A DNA stretch of 64,000 bases from Rhodobiaceae bacterium (GCA_003330885.1 CP030277.1:744001-808000); one strand, 5' to 3'; shown: positions 26,196 through 35,374, counted from the first letter of the stretch. The notes: generated by a model not told the origin, from the sequence alone. A program made the numbers and translations.

Positions 26196-27413
26196 ATGGG
26201 ATTTGAGCAAACACCACGAGTCATTGAGTTGAATACGCGCCTGGAAGATTTCATGAGGGAGCATATTTACCCAAGAGAGCATGACTACGAAGAGTTTACA
26301 CTCGACCCGGCCAATCTCTGGCAAACGCCCGATTGGTTTGATGAGCTTCGGAGTAAGGCCAAGGAAGCTGGATTGTGGAACCTGTTTCTGCCGGAAGAAT
26401 ATGAACCCTGGAGTCCGGGCCTGACCAATCTTGAGATTGCGACGCTTTTTGAGACGATGAGCAAAGTCATCTGGGCCCAACCAATCTTTAATTGCAGCGC
26501 GCCGGACCGCGGCAACATGGAGGTGCTGGCGAAGTACGGCACGCCGGCGCAGCAGGAAGAATGGCTGACACCGCTCCTGGAAGGTGACATCCGGTCTGCT
26601 TACGCCATGACCGAGCCCCAGGTTGCCTCCAGCGATGCCACCAATATGGAATTGGAAATCAAGCGGGACGGCGACGAGTATGTGTTGAACGGTCGTAAAT
26701 GGTGGACGACGGGCGCGGTTGGGCCGCGCTGCAAGCTCATGTTGGTTATGGGGCTGACAGACGCCAACGCATCCCGGCACCGCCGGCATTCGACGATTTT
26801 GGTGCCGCGCGACACGCCTGGAGTTGAACTTGTCCGGCCCCTGCGGGCTTTCGACAATCTTCACTCACCAGGAGGCGAGGCTGAACTCTTGTTCAAAGAT
26901 GTCCGCGTTCCTGTGACCAACATGATCAAGGGGGAAGGCTGCGGCTTCGAGATTGCGCAAGGGCGATTGGGCCCTGGCAGATTCCAATATGCCATGGGCT
27001 TTGTCGGTCTTGCTCAGCGTTGCCTTGAGCTCATGTGTGAGCGCGCGGAAGAGCGCGTTGCTTTTGGAGAGAAGCTCAGTAAAAAAACCAGCGTGCAGCA
27101 CGAGATTGCGCGCAGTCGGTGTGACATTGAGCAATGTCGTTTGCTGACATTGCAGGCTGCAGATGTCATGGACAAAGAAGGGCTTGATGCGGCTCGGCCT
27201 TATATCTCGATGGTGAAAATTGTTGCGCCGAGAATGGCGCAGGATGTCGCCGACCGCGCCATGCAGGTGTTTGGCGGGAAGGGCGTCTGTCAGGACACGC
27301 TGATCCCGGCCGTGTTTACCCGTGCAAGGTTTTGTCGGATTGCTGATGGTCCCGATGAAGTGCACATGTCGCAGCTGGGCAAAATGACAATGCGAGATCT
27401 GGTGGCAAGTTGA
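26196..27413 (+). CDS. acyl-CoA dehydrogenase (ACAD10/11-like)
   Basis: FAD-dependent dehydrogenase of acyl-CoA, 405 residues. The FAD-binding stretch YAMTEPQVASSDATNMEL is characteristic of the ACAD10/11 group, and QVFGGKGVCQDTLIP lies near the C-terminus. AGRFQYAMG and the ARFCRIADGPDEVHM pattern are also typical. GGGGGAG precedes the ATG. Within an otherwise xenobiotic-looking region this suggests that a side chain or a carboxylated product is degraded by beta-oxidation-like steps. Upstream 190 bp contain no gene. Confidence 0.93.
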   Translation: MGFEQTPRVIELNTRLEDFMREHIYPREHDYEEFTLDPANLWQTPDWFDELRSKAKEAGLWNLFLPEEYEPWSPGLTNLEIATLFETMSKVIWAQPIFNCSAPDRGNMEVLAKYGTPAQQEEWLTPLLEGDIRSAYAMTEPQVASSDATNMELEIKRDGDEYVLNGRKWWTTGAVGPRCKLMLVMGLTDANASRHRRHSTILVPRDTPGVELVRPLRAFDNLHSPGGEAELLFKDVRVPVTNMIKGEGCGFEIAQGRLGPGRFQYAMGFVGLAQRCLELMCERAEERVAFGEKLSKKTSVQHEIARSRCDIEQCRLLTLQAADVMDKEGLDAARPYISMVKIVAPRMAQDVADRAMQVFGGKGVCQDTLIPAVFTRARFCRIADGPDEVHMSQLGKMTMRDLVAS

Positions 27414-27465
27414 TGGGTAAGGCTTAGTGAGGGAGCATCTGAAAGCGCGCCCCAGCCTTGCTGGG

Positions 27466-28068
27466 TTAGGCTTTGATGCTCCCCATGAGCGTGGCGATCA
27501 TATCCTTGACCAGCTGTTGGGGGGAGCCGAAGTCGAGGCTCTCGATATTGATGGGGAGCGCCAGCGCGCCATGAATGCCTGCCCAAAGTTGGTGGGCGAT
27601 CCGGTCTGCTGAACCTTGTTTAATCTGGCCGTTCTTTTGTCCAGCAATCACAGCGTCGCAGAGCATCTGTTTAAACTCAACGGGCGCCGGGGCAGGGCCT
27701 AGTCCCGTTTCCTGTTCTTGCCCGACAAACAAAAACGCACCTCGGAGGATATCGGGATTGGCCAAGGCGAAATCTGCATAGCCTTTCAACAAAGCCTCAA
27801 CTGCGTCTGCCGGATCTGCAGTCGCCTTGACCATAGCCTGCAGCCGCACCATCTCTTCCGCGACAGGTTCTGCCCAGAGGGAGCGCATCAATTCTGGTAG
27901 GTTGGCGTAGTAGCTGTAGAGCGTTCCCACTGACACGCCAGCCTTCACGGCGATGGCGCGGGCAGATGTTCCAGCGACGCCCTTTTCTGCATACACGGCA
28001 GCGGCTGCAGAGCGGATTTTATCCCGTATCTGCGCCCGCTGTTCTGGTGTTGCGGCTGTTCTTGCCAT
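27466..28068 (-). CDS. TetR-family transcriptional regulator
   Basis: 200 residues with the HTH in the first 60 (IRSAAAAVYAEKGVAGTSARAIAVKAG, then VGTLYSYYANLPELM in pattern). A ribosome site AAGGAAAGG lies before the ATG. It starts 30 nt after the COQ4-like gene on the same strand, so both are read from the promoter at 28837-28865, where a palindrome overlaps the -35. That arrangement predicts autoregulation. It is convergent with the acyl-CoA dehydrogenase gene, which it might also control. Confidence 0.93.
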   Translation of the reverse strand: MARTAATPEQRAQIRDKIRSAAAAVYAEKGVAGTSARAIAVKAGVSVGTLYSYYANLPELMRSLWAEPVAEEMVRLQAMVKATADPADAVEALLKGYADFALANPDILRGAFLFVGQEQETGLGPAPAPVEFKQMLCDAVIAGQKNGQIKQGSADRIAHQLWAGIHGALALPINIESLDFGSPQQLVKDMIATLMGSIKA

Positions 28069-28098
28069 CTTACCTTTCCTTGAACCTTGGCTTGGTGC

Positions 28099-28800
28099 TT
28101 ACGCCGCCAATGCCTCTGTGTTCAAGTTCCATTTCCGGCGCAGGTCGACAAGCGGTGTGTCAATCTCGTCTTCCCACCGCTCGAACTGAATGTTGGGAGA
28201 CGTGCGGCCAAACTGCCATCCGTCGCAAATGGCATCCATACCCCAGGTGATGATTTTCGGGTCGAGATAAGCCATGTGTGCGGTCGTTACCGCCATGCGC
28301 ATCGCGTGATAGGGGAATTGAAGCTGAGCAAGATAGAAGGCGGCAACGGCCAGTTCTCCCGCATAGGTTGCTTCATATCCCGTCAGCACATGCATGATGT
28401 CATGGACCTGGAAGCCACGAACCATAAAGAAGCTGAGCTCATCTGGCAGGCGATCCAGCTTTCCTGAGCTCGTCAGTTCTTCATTGAATTTCTTGTAGTT
28501 CCGGCCAAGGTTCGCCTCGAGCTTATTGTCGACAATGAACTTGTGATAACCGTGGCCGAGCGTGCCCGGCGCACATCTCGCCAGACGCTCTAGCGGGATG
28601 GGGTCGGCGAGAAAGCGTTCATCCAAAAACTTTTTCGTCTCAGGCAACTCGTTCAATAGCTCCAAATATGAGTCGATGGCCGACTGCGGTGCTTCCGCCC
28701 ACCAATCATGAAAGAGAAAGTAGACGCCATACTCGAGCGGTCTGTTGACTGAGTGGATGAACTTGTCGGCGAAATCTTTGTCAATTGAAGGGGCGGTCAT
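28099..28800 (-). CDS. COQ4-like protein
   Basis: 233 residues of the COQ4 family, which supports the ubiquinone-synthesis complex in eukaryotes and, recently, C1 decarboxylation/hydroxylation of the ring. The metal-binding signature His133-Asp134-x-x-His137 followed by Glu149 (VHDIMHVLTGY, AGE) is complete. Bacterial homologues near TetR genes are often uncharacterised paralogues, not the ubiquinone enzyme itself. GAGGAAA precedes the ATG. The gene is regulated with the adjacent tetR, which would be odd for a housekeeping ubiquinone gene, so a dedicated role in degradation or membrane adaptation is possible. Confidence 0.87.
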   Translation of the reverse strand: MTAPSIDKDFADKFIHSVNRPLEYGVYFLFHDWWAEAPQSAIDSYLELLNELPETKKFLDERFLADPIPLERLARCAPGTLGHGYHKFIVDNKLEANLGRNYKKFNEELTSSGKLDRLPDELSFFMVRGFQVHDIMHVLTGYEATYAGELAVAAFYLAQLQFPYHAMRMAVTTAHMAYLDPKIITWGMDAICDGWQFGRTSPNIQFERWEDEIDTPLVDLRRKWNLNTEALAA

Positions 28801-28836
28801 CAGCGGTTTCCTCAGGTTGTCATCGGCATCGAGATC

Positions 28837-28865
28837 TATATAGGCTATTAAATGAACATGTTCAA
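28837..28865 (-). promoter_or_regulatory. promoter with palindromic operator for the COQ4-like/tetR operon
   Basis: On the minus strand TTGAAC (28865-28860) is followed after exactly 17 bases by TATATA (28842-28837), close to consensus for a housekeeping promoter. The palindrome TGAACATGTTCA (28853-28864) overlaps the -35 element, a typical TetR-family repression geometry. Confidence 0.65.
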
Positions 28866-29008
28866 TTAATAAACCCTACTTTCCTGAATCACTAAGCCAG
28901 ATACCGGACCTCGGACTTATCCCCGAGGGGTCAAATGACCGCCATAATTGATGAGTAGAACCTGAAAACCGATGGTTTCCCCCGTTTTATTAACCATAGC
29001 GCATCAAA

Positions 29009-31639
29009 TTGGCCCTATTTTCACAAGACTACATCTCGCGGTTGCGCACAGCCGTGGTAAACCTATGGTCTGGCATCGTGTCGCGACGCCGGATGAATGG
29101 GGCTGAGCCGGTGGCATCACCGGCACCGAATGCGGCGAAAGGGGCCAATCGAAGCATGTTGCGTGTGTTTGCCACTCTATTTGCGGGTCTGGTTGTGCTG
29201 GGCTTGGGCGCAGCGCTGGCTGGATTCTACATGCTATGGCGTCTTTCCAACGACCTACCGTCTTACGATCATCTGGCAGACTATGCGCCGCCCATCATGA
29301 CCCGCGTCCACGCAGGCGATGGAAGCCTGATTGCGGAATATGCGCGCGAGCGGCGCATCTTTGTGCCCATCGAAACGATCCCCGAACATGTGGTGCAGGC
29401 ATTCCTCGCCGCTGAGGACAAGAATTTCTACACCCACTCTGGCGTCGACTCCCGCGGCATCATGCGCGCGGTTGTGACGAATGTCTGGAATGTGATGAAT
29501 GATCGGCGCCTTGTGGGCGCATCGACCATCACACAGCAGGTGGCCAAAAACTTCCTTCTGACCAGCGACGTCACTTTCCAGCGCAAAGTGACGGAGGCCT
29601 TGCTCGCGTTAAAGCTTGAGCGGGCCTTCACCAAGGATCAGATTCTGGAGCTCTATCTCAATGAGATTTATTTGGGGCTTGGCTCTCACGGTGTGGCGGC
29701 TGCAGCACTCAACTATTTCGATAAGAGCCTGACCGAACTCAGCCTGGCGGACGCGGCCTATCTTGCAGCGCTGCCTAAGGCGCCAAACAATTACCATCCA
29801 TTCCGCCGTCGCGAAAAAGCGATCGGCCGCCGAAACTGGGTGATCGGGCGGATGCTCGATAATGGCTTTATCTCCACCTATCAGGCATCGGTCGCCCGCG
29901 CAGAAGATCTTGTGGTGACGCCTCGGGCGTTTGGGGCCCAGCTTGTTGAAGCAAACTATTTCGTGGAGCAGGTCCGCCGCGATCTGTATGAGCGCTACGG
30001 CGAAGAAAAGCTCTATGAAAGCGGCCTGTCAGTCAGAACGACCCTCGACACTAAAATGCAGGGCCAGGCACGTGATGCGTTGCGCCAGGGTCTGGTTGCC
30101 TATGACCAGCGCCATGGTTGGCGCGGGCCGGTTGACACGCTGGCACCGAACACCACCTGGACAACCGCGCTCGCTGAGATTGATATGGCGACGGATCTCG
30201 CCCCCTGGACACTCGCGACTGTGATCGGCCTGTCAGAAGACTATGCCAAAATTGGCTTGAGACCGACCCGGGAAGTTTCTGGTTCATTCCGCGATGAGAT
30301 TGTGACATCCACCATCCCGCTCGAGGACATGACCTGGGCGCGGAAATACATTGATGACAAGCGCGTCGGCGCTGAAGTGAAACGCCCACATGACGTGGTC
30401 TCTATTGGTGACATCGTCTATGTCGAGCCTGTCCTCGGTGAGGATGGCAAACCCACGCATTACGCACTGCGACAACTTCCGCAGGTGAATGGCGCCATTG
30501 TGGCGTTGGATGTTCACACCGGTCGTGTGCTAGCACTGCAAGGTGGGTTCTCCTACGAACTGTCTGAATTCAATCGGGCGGTACAAGCGACGCGGCAGCC
30601 GGGCTCTGCCTTCAAGCCCTTTGTCTATGCAGCAGCACTTGATCGCGGCTTTACGCCATCCAGCATGGTGCTTGACGCGCCCTTCGTGATGGACCAGGGA
30701 CCGGGGCTCGCGCTCTGGAAGCCGGAGAACTACGGGAACCGGTTCTACGGACCCTCCACATTGCGTCTGGGGATTGAGAAATCCCGAAACGTCATGACTG
30801 TGCGTCTGGCTCAAAACATTGGTATGGGAACGGTACGAGACTATGCCCGCCGCTTCGGGATCACTGACAATATGCCTCGCGTTCTTTCGATGGCGTTGGG
30901 AGCCGGCGAGACGACACTCCTGCGCATGACAAGTGCCTATGCCATGCTGGTAAATGGTGGCCGTCAGGTGACCCCAACGCTGATTGACCGAATTCAGGAC
31001 CGTCGAGGAACAACCGTGTTCCGTCACGACCAGCGGGCCTGTGACGGATGCGTCGCGGATGTATGGGAAAACCAGGAAACACCTGAGCTGCCCGATACCC
31101 GCGCTCAAGTGCTAAGTCCCCAAACCTCCTATCAGGTTGTCTCCATGCTAGAGGGGGTGGTTGAGCGCGGAACAGCCACATCCGTTCGTGCTGTTGGGCA
31201 TCCGCTAGCTGGCAAGACAGGGACAACCAACGATGAACGCGACGCATGGTTTGTTGGCTTTTCCTCTGACCTGGTGGTCGGCGTCTTTGTTGGCTTTGAC
31301 AGCCCCCGCCCTATGGGTCGTGGGGAAACCGGCGGCAAGGTCGCTGCGCCTATATTTAGAGACTTCATGACGGCTGCGCTCGCTGATACAGCGCCAGTTC
31401 CGTTCCGTATCCCAGCGGGCATCAACCTTGTCCGGGTGAATGCGAAAACAGGTCTGCTGGCGGGGCCAGGCGAAAGCAATGTCATCCTCGAAGCGTTCAA
31501 AGAGGGAACTGAGCCCCGGGCGGCAGAGCCGGTGAACAGTGGTGTGCCTGATCTGGGTGACATTGTCGGGCCAGATGGGCAACCGGTGACCTCAAGGACA
31601 TCGACGCCACTTGGCAATGGAACCGGCGGCCTTTACTGA
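29009..31639 (+). CDS. mrcA: penicillin-binding protein 1A (bifunctional peptidoglycan synthase)
   Basis: Class A PBP of 876 residues, inner-membrane anchored. After a cytoplasmic stretch and a transmembrane segment (about 53-77), the glycosyltransferase 51 domain shows the catalytic Glu136 in AAEDKNFYTHSG. An OB-like insertion follows, and the transpeptidase domain has SxxK at Ser533 (GSAFKPF), a KSRN motif and KTGTT at 736. The tail is Pro/Gly-rich. The start is uncertain: TTG at 29009 lacks a ribosome site, and ATGs at 29093 and 29156 would shorten only the cytoplasmic tail. A TTAACCAT motif (28990-28997) precedes it. Confidence 0.94.
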   Translation: MALFSQDYISRLRTAVVNLWSGIVSRRRMNGAEPVASPAPNAAKGANRSMLRVFATLFAGLVVLGLGAALAGFYMLWRLSNDLPSYDHLADYAPPIMTRVHAGDGSLIAEYARERRIFVPIETIPEHVVQAFLAAEDKNFYTHSGVDSRGIMRAVVTNVWNVMNDRRLVGASTITQQVAKNFLLTSDVTFQRKVTEALLALKLERAFTKDQILELYLNEIYLGLGSHGVAAAALNYFDKSLTELSLADAAYLAALPKAPNNYHPFRRREKAIGRRNWVIGRMLDNGFISTYQASVARAEDLVVTPRAFGAQLVEANYFVEQVRRDLYERYGEEKLYESGLSVRTTLDTKMQGQARDALRQGLVAYDQRHGWRGPVDTLAPNTTWTTALAEIDMATDLAPWTLATVIGLSEDYAKIGLRPTREVSGSFRDEIVTSTIPLEDMTWARKYIDDKRVGAEVKRPHDVVSIGDIVYVEPVLGEDGKPTHYALRQLPQVNGAIVALDVHTGRVLALQGGFSYELSEFNRAVQATRQPGSAFKPFVYAAALDRGFTPSSMVLDAPFVMDQGPGLALWKPENYGNRFYGPSTLRLGIEKSRNVMTVRLAQNIGMGTVRDYARRFGITDNMPRVLSMALGAGETTLLRMTSAYAMLVNGGRQVTPTLIDRIQDRRGTTVFRHDQRACDGCVADVWENQETPELPDTRAQVLSPQTSYQVVSMLEGVVERGTATSVRAVGHPLAGKTGTTNDERDAWFVGFSSDLVVGVFVGFDSPRPMGRGETGGKVAAPIFRDFMTAALADTAPVPFRIPAGINLVRVNAKTGLLAGPGESNVILEAFKEGTEPRAAEPVNSGVPDLGDIVGPDGQPVTSRTSTPLGNGTGGLY

Positions 31640-31724
31640 CGCCGGACTACCCGACTGTTCAATCTCACTAGTCAAATCAGCAATGCGCCGGTATGGTCGC
31701 GCCGCAGATAAAGAGGACTTACCT

Positions 31725-32853
31725 ATGCGCGCAGAAACGATAGCGATCGCGGACGAGATTAGAGACTCGTTGGCTTTGCTGAGGAGGCATCTTTGACTGG
31801 GATACCGCCCAGAAAAGGATGGACGAACTAAACGCGCGGTCTGAAGATCCAAGCCTGTGGGACAATCCCCAACAGGCTCAAGCGCTTATGCGTGAACGCA
31901 CAAAGCTTGAAGACAGCATCAAAACCTATCAAAGCCTCGAGGCGGAGCTGAACGACAATCTTGAGCTGATCGAGATGGGGGAAGCCGAGGGTGATGAGGA
32001 CGTCATCAAGGAGGCTGAGACAGCGCTCGAAGCCGCCCGCGATATCGCAGCGCGCCAACGTGTCCTGACACTCCTGTCTGGTGAGGCCGACGGCCTGGAC
32101 TCGTATGTGGAAATCCATTCCGGCGCAGGCGGTACGGAAAGCCAGGATTGGGCCTCCATGATGCTGCGCATGTACACAAGATGGGCTGAAGCCAAGGGGC
32201 ACAAGGTCGAGCTGATCGAACGCCATGACGGGGAAGAAGCGGGCATCAAGTCAGCGACCATCCTTGTTAAAGGTGAGGACGCCTATGGCTGGCTGAAAAC
32301 CGAAAGCGGCGTGCATCGGCTCGTGCGCATTTCGCCCTACGATTCTAATGCACGCCGCCACACAAGTTTCGCGTCTGTCTGGGTTTACCCGGCCATTGAT
32401 GACACGATTGAGATCGAAGTAAACGAAAGCGACTGTCGCATTGATACATACCGGGCGAGCGGCGCGGGCGGGCAGCATGTGAACACGACCGACAGTGCTG
32501 TGCGCATCACCCACGAACCGACAGGTATCGTGGTGCAATGTCAGAACGAACGCTCTCAGCACAAAAACCGGGCAACCGCCTGGGACATGTTGCGCGCCCG
32601 TCTTTATGAGGCCGAGCTGCAGCGCCGCGAAGAAGAAGCCAACGCGGAAGCCGCTTCAAAAACAGAAATCGGATGGGGCCACCAGATCCGCTCATACGTC
32701 CTGCAGCCCTATCAGATGGTCAAGGATTTGCGGACCGGCGTGGAAACAGGCAACCCGGATGGTGTACTTGATGGCGACCTCGATCCTTTCATGGCCGCAG
32801 CTCTCGCGGCTCGTGTGGACGGCACGACTGCCGAAGTCGCCGATTTGGATTAA
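31725..32853 (+). CDS. prfB: peptide chain release factor 2, expressed by +1 programmed frameshift
   Basis: RF2, which reads UAA and UGA. The first 23 codons ([20 protein letters not shown] and two more residues) end at CTT-TGA. A +1 shift at CTT (31791-31793) skips T31794 and continues with GAC TGG, giving [15 protein letters not shown] and 352 further residues, total 375. The GGQ catalytic motif is in [18 protein letters not shown]. The stop-codon recognition tripeptide reads SPY (RISPYDSN) where E. coli has SPF. AGAGGA precedes the ATG. This is autoregulation: low RF2 favours the shift. Its stop shares the bases TTAA with the convergent Rieske stop. Confidence 0.95.
31781..31797 (+). promoter_or_regulatory. 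prfB programmed +1 frameshift site
   Basis: GAGGAGGCATCTTTGAC: an internal Shine-Dalgarno-like GAGGAGG, a short spacer, then the slippery CTT followed by in-frame TGA and C. The E. coli prfB signal is AGGGGGTATCTTTGAC, so spacing and slip codon are conserved. Confidence 0.95.
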
Positions 32854-34010
32854 TCAGCTGCCTTCATCCATCTCTCAATGACTGTTTGGTAATCACGGAC
32901 CGGCTTTTCGCCTGTGTCAGCTGATGCACCGACAGCAAAGAAGGGGGATGAAAGTGCGGCCTGTTGTTGTTCGCAGGCGAAAACGTCTTCAGCCATGAAA
33001 TTGCCACTGGACATGGGGTCGGTCTCGGGGTTGCCCGCATATTTCCCGCGTACTTTGTTGCGCCAGAAGCCATAGGATTTTCGTTCGGCCTTGGCGTACT
33101 TAGACTGCGGGACGTTGGGAAACTTGGTTCTTGTGCGCACAATGGTGAGGTCGGGGCGGACTGGTGTTACATGAAAAGTCGACCATGCGATCTCTGTCTC
33201 GCTTAAGCCGATATTTGGGAACAACATCGGCGCATAAACCCCCATCCGTCCTGTCCCAAAATCGACGAGCGGGCTGGGCGCATTTTTCTCAATGTCCTCT
33301 GCGTATTCTGGAGCCAGTGGTTCGTAGAATGCAAAATGGTCTCCAAAAAGGCCGGTCTCCGCATTTGCATGGTCGTACATGGAGAGTGTGCCTGAATGCA
33401 GGTGTGCCAGATGGTAGGCATCCAGGAAGTTCTCTACGACGAATTTCCAGTTTGCTTTGATCTCGGTCTCCGTAGCCATTTCTGCAACTTCAACCATCGT
33501 CTCAGGCCTGTGAGGCCCGAGATGTTTTTCGATCGGCCCAAACCAGTCTTCAATGCTCGGCGGTTCCGCTTCCGGATGGACGAAGATCATTCCACGCCAC
33601 AAGGCGACGGACGCCTTGTGCAGACCAAAACAGGTCATATCGATGTCTGGGAATTCTTTTTCCTTGTCGGGAATGCCTTTGAGATTGCCCTTAAAATCAT
33701 ACGTCCAGTCATGGTAGGGGCAGGTGATGGCGCTTGCCGATTTGCCGTGAGGCCGCAACATGCGCGCGCCGCGATGTCGGCAGATATTGTGAAACGCTCT
33801 CAGAGTGCCGTCATCGCCCCGAATAACAATGAGGCAGTAGAGGCCAGCTTGGACCGTTACATGGTCACCCGTATCAGGAAGGTCTTCTGGGAAACCAACA
33901 AAAGTCCAGGCTTTGGAAAAAATGGCGGACTGTTCTTGGTCGAACCACGCTTGGGATGTATAGGCCTCGACAGGCAAAACAGGCATGAGACCGGGTTTTT
34001 CATTGATCAT
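32850..34010 (-). CDS. Rieske [2Fe-2S] aromatic-ring-hydroxylating oxygenase, alpha subunit
   Basis: 386 residues. The Rieske cluster is bound by Cys77 and His79 (CRHRGARML) and Cys97 and His100 (CPYHDWTYD). The mononuclear iron site shows [12 protein letters not shown]. Size and motifs are those of the full-length alpha-subunit family (carnitine, choline and phenylpropionate-type oxygenases included). No beta subunit or reductase is adjacent. Its start overlaps the end of the upstream tetR by 11 bases, so the pair is co-transcribed and probably autoregulated. The stop shares TTAA with prfB. Confidence 0.93.
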   Translation of the reverse strand: MINEKPGLMPVLPVEAYTSQAWFDQEQSAIFSKAWTFVGFPEDLPDTGDHVTVQAGLYCLIVIRGDDGTLRAFHNICRHRGARMLRPHGKSASAITCPYHDWTYDFKGNLKGIPDKEKEFPDIDMTCFGLHKASVALWRGMIFVHPEAEPPSIEDWFGPIEKHLGPHRPETMVEVAEMATETEIKANWKFVVENFLDAYHLAHLHSGTLSMYDHANAETGLFGDHFAFYEPLAPEYAEDIEKNAPSPLVDFGTGRMGVYAPMLFPNIGLSETEIAWSTFHVTPVRPDLTIVRTRTKFPNVPQSKYAKAERKSYGFWRNKVRGKYAGNPETDPMSSGNFMAEDVFACEQQQAALSSPFFAVGASADTGEKPVRDYQTVIERWMKAAD

Positions 34011-34599
34011 GAGATTGCTCCAATGAGGCGATCAGCAGCTCTGCGCTGGTGCGGGCGTGTTGCCACCAGGGTTCTGGTGGGTTGAGCCCGGAACAGCTGT
34101 CTATGCTGAAATAGAGGTGGGTGACGCTAAACGCGACTGCATGGTAGCGAGCGTCATCTAGTGCATTTGGGTGTGCGAGACGAAGTTCGTTTTCGACGGC
34201 CGCAACCAGCCGATCCATAGATTGAAGGATTGTCCTTCGCACCTTTGGATATTTGTCGGCTGCCGCTGACAGCGCCTGAATGGCAGCTACCTGATTGGTA
34301 TCTGACGCGCCAAAATGTCCGTACAAAATGTCGAGCAGCGGCGGTATGCGGTTGGTTTCTGGCAGCACCTCAATCAAAAGTGCCGTCCCTGCATCGAACT
34401 TATCGATGACGTGATCTATCAGCGCATCGATCATGTCGTCTCGGTTGCCAAGATAGTGGCGCAGCAATGTGCGCTTCACGCCTGCTTCTTCTGCGATGCG
34501 TTCTTGGGTTGCCCCCTCCAATCCATACCGAGCCACACAGGCCTCGTAGGCTTGGAGAATTTCCTGGGTACGGACAGCTTTAAGACTTGGGCGTGGCAT
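34000..34599 (-). CDS. TetR-family transcriptional regulator
   Basis: From ATG 34599 the protein is 199 residues (MPRPSLKAVRTQEILQAYE), with AGGAG six bases upstream; in-frame starts at 34617 and 34650 lack this. The HTH region reads TQERIAEEAGVKRTLLRHYLGNRDDM. It overlaps the following Rieske oxygenase gene. A 34-bp palindrome just upstream is the likely self-operator, so the operon is probably derepressed by the oxygenase substrate. Confidence 0.92.
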   Translation of the reverse strand: MPRPSLKAVRTQEILQAYEACVARYGLEGATQERIAEEAGVKRTLLRHYLGNRDDMIDALIDHVIDKFDAGTALLIEVLPETNRIPPLLDILYGHFGASDTNQVAAIQALSAAADKYPKVRRTILQSMDRLVAAVENELRLAHPNALDDARYHAVAFSVTHLYFSIDSCSGLNPPEPWWQHARTSAELLIASLEQSHDQ

Positions 34600-34634
34600 G
34601 GCAGCTCCTGAATTCATGAGAACCGTATGCGCGT

Positions 34635-34668
34635 TTTTATAGATCGTCAATTATGACAATCTATAAAA
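34635..34668 (-). promoter_or_regulatory. large palindromic operator upstream of the tetR-Rieske operon
   Basis: TTTTATAGAT (34635-34644) and ATCTATAAAA (34659-34668) are exact reverse complements, and inside them GTCA-ATTA-TGAC continues the dyad. The element spans 34 bp and includes TATAAA-like hexamers on the minus strand, so it covers the promoter as well. This is one of the clearest regulatory sites in the window. Confidence 0.75.
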
Positions 34669-34682
34669 TTGACCCGCCATAG

Positions 34683-34711
34683 AAAAAGCCCCGAAGCCGA
34701 GGCTCCGGGGC
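34683..34711 (-). terminator. minus-strand terminator without an obvious upstream gene
   Basis: GCCCCG (34688-34693) pairs with CGGGGC (34706-34711) with an inner AGCC/GGCT. On the minus strand it is followed by a T run (34687-34683). No minus-strand gene lies immediately upstream: the next genes are plus-strand orphans. The sequence resembles the bactofilin terminator at 36022-36051, including flanking bases. Confidence 0.75.
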
Positions 34712-34845
34712 AGTTACTACCAGCTATCCCAATAATCCTCCACTATAGGGAAGGCCATCATACAAAGGGTAGTTTCAGAGAGCTGGATACCAATAAGATG
34801 CTAAGTCGCGATGTGCGTTGATTAACACTACGAGGATTGAGAAAC

Positions 34846-35235
34846 ATGCAGATCCAAGCAAAGTCGATCATCGGTGCTCTATCGCTAGTGTTGATTTGGA
34901 ATGTGGAAAGCGCGATGGCTAATGAGAAGCAAGATCTAAGCATGTTCCTAAATGAGGTGGCTGGTATCGAACTGGCTACAGAGCCGATTGCGTTGGCGTT
35001 GGCGGAAATGCTGTTCAGACATGTTTATGGCGACGACGATTTTGAGACTCAGCTTCCGTTGAAGGTAACTGATCAAGGAGATCGTTGGCTTATTGTGGGG
35101 AGTAGAGACCCGGCGGCTTACCCGGTACACGAGTTAGAACCAGCGCCCGGAGAAGTCGAGATGGTGATTCTTAAGGCGAATTGCAAAGTGGTCCGGTTCA
35201 CACAGAAAGCTTATCTACCGCTTGTCGAGCAGTAA
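34846..35235 (+). CDS. secreted small protein, NTF2-fold immunity-like
   Basis: 129 residues from ATG 34846 (a TTG at 34837 is possible). A signal peptide (to about residue 25, AMA-NE) is followed by a domain with the pattern seen in NTF2-fold immunity proteins of polymorphic toxin systems: ALALAEMLFRHVYGDDDF, LPLKVTDQGDRWLIVGS and VEMVILKANCKVVRFTQ. That assignment rests on recognition of pattern only and should be treated as tentative. No toxin gene is next to it. The base composition looks lower in G+C than the flanking genes, suggesting acquisition. Confidence 0.6.
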   Translation: MQIQAKSIIGALSLVLIWNVESAMANEKQDLSMFLNEVAGIELATEPIALALAEMLFRHVYGDDDFETQLPLKVTDQGDRWLIVGSRDPAAYPVHELEPAPGEVEMVILKANCKVVRFTQKAYLPLVEQ

Positions 35236-35374
35236 AACATAGGGGCTACCTCATGCGCCGTCGAAGAGTGGCTCATCAGCGACGGTTTGTATTGAGGCCC
35301 GGCGGCTGGTTCGCGGTTTGAACAAGGCGGACTAGGTGTGGACTATAAGACTGTTTTGAAACGACAGGTGTAAT

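Noticed and set aside
26037-26864. 275-codon frame antisense to the acyl-CoA dehydrogenase
   Set aside because: Shadow of a firm gene; no independent evidence.
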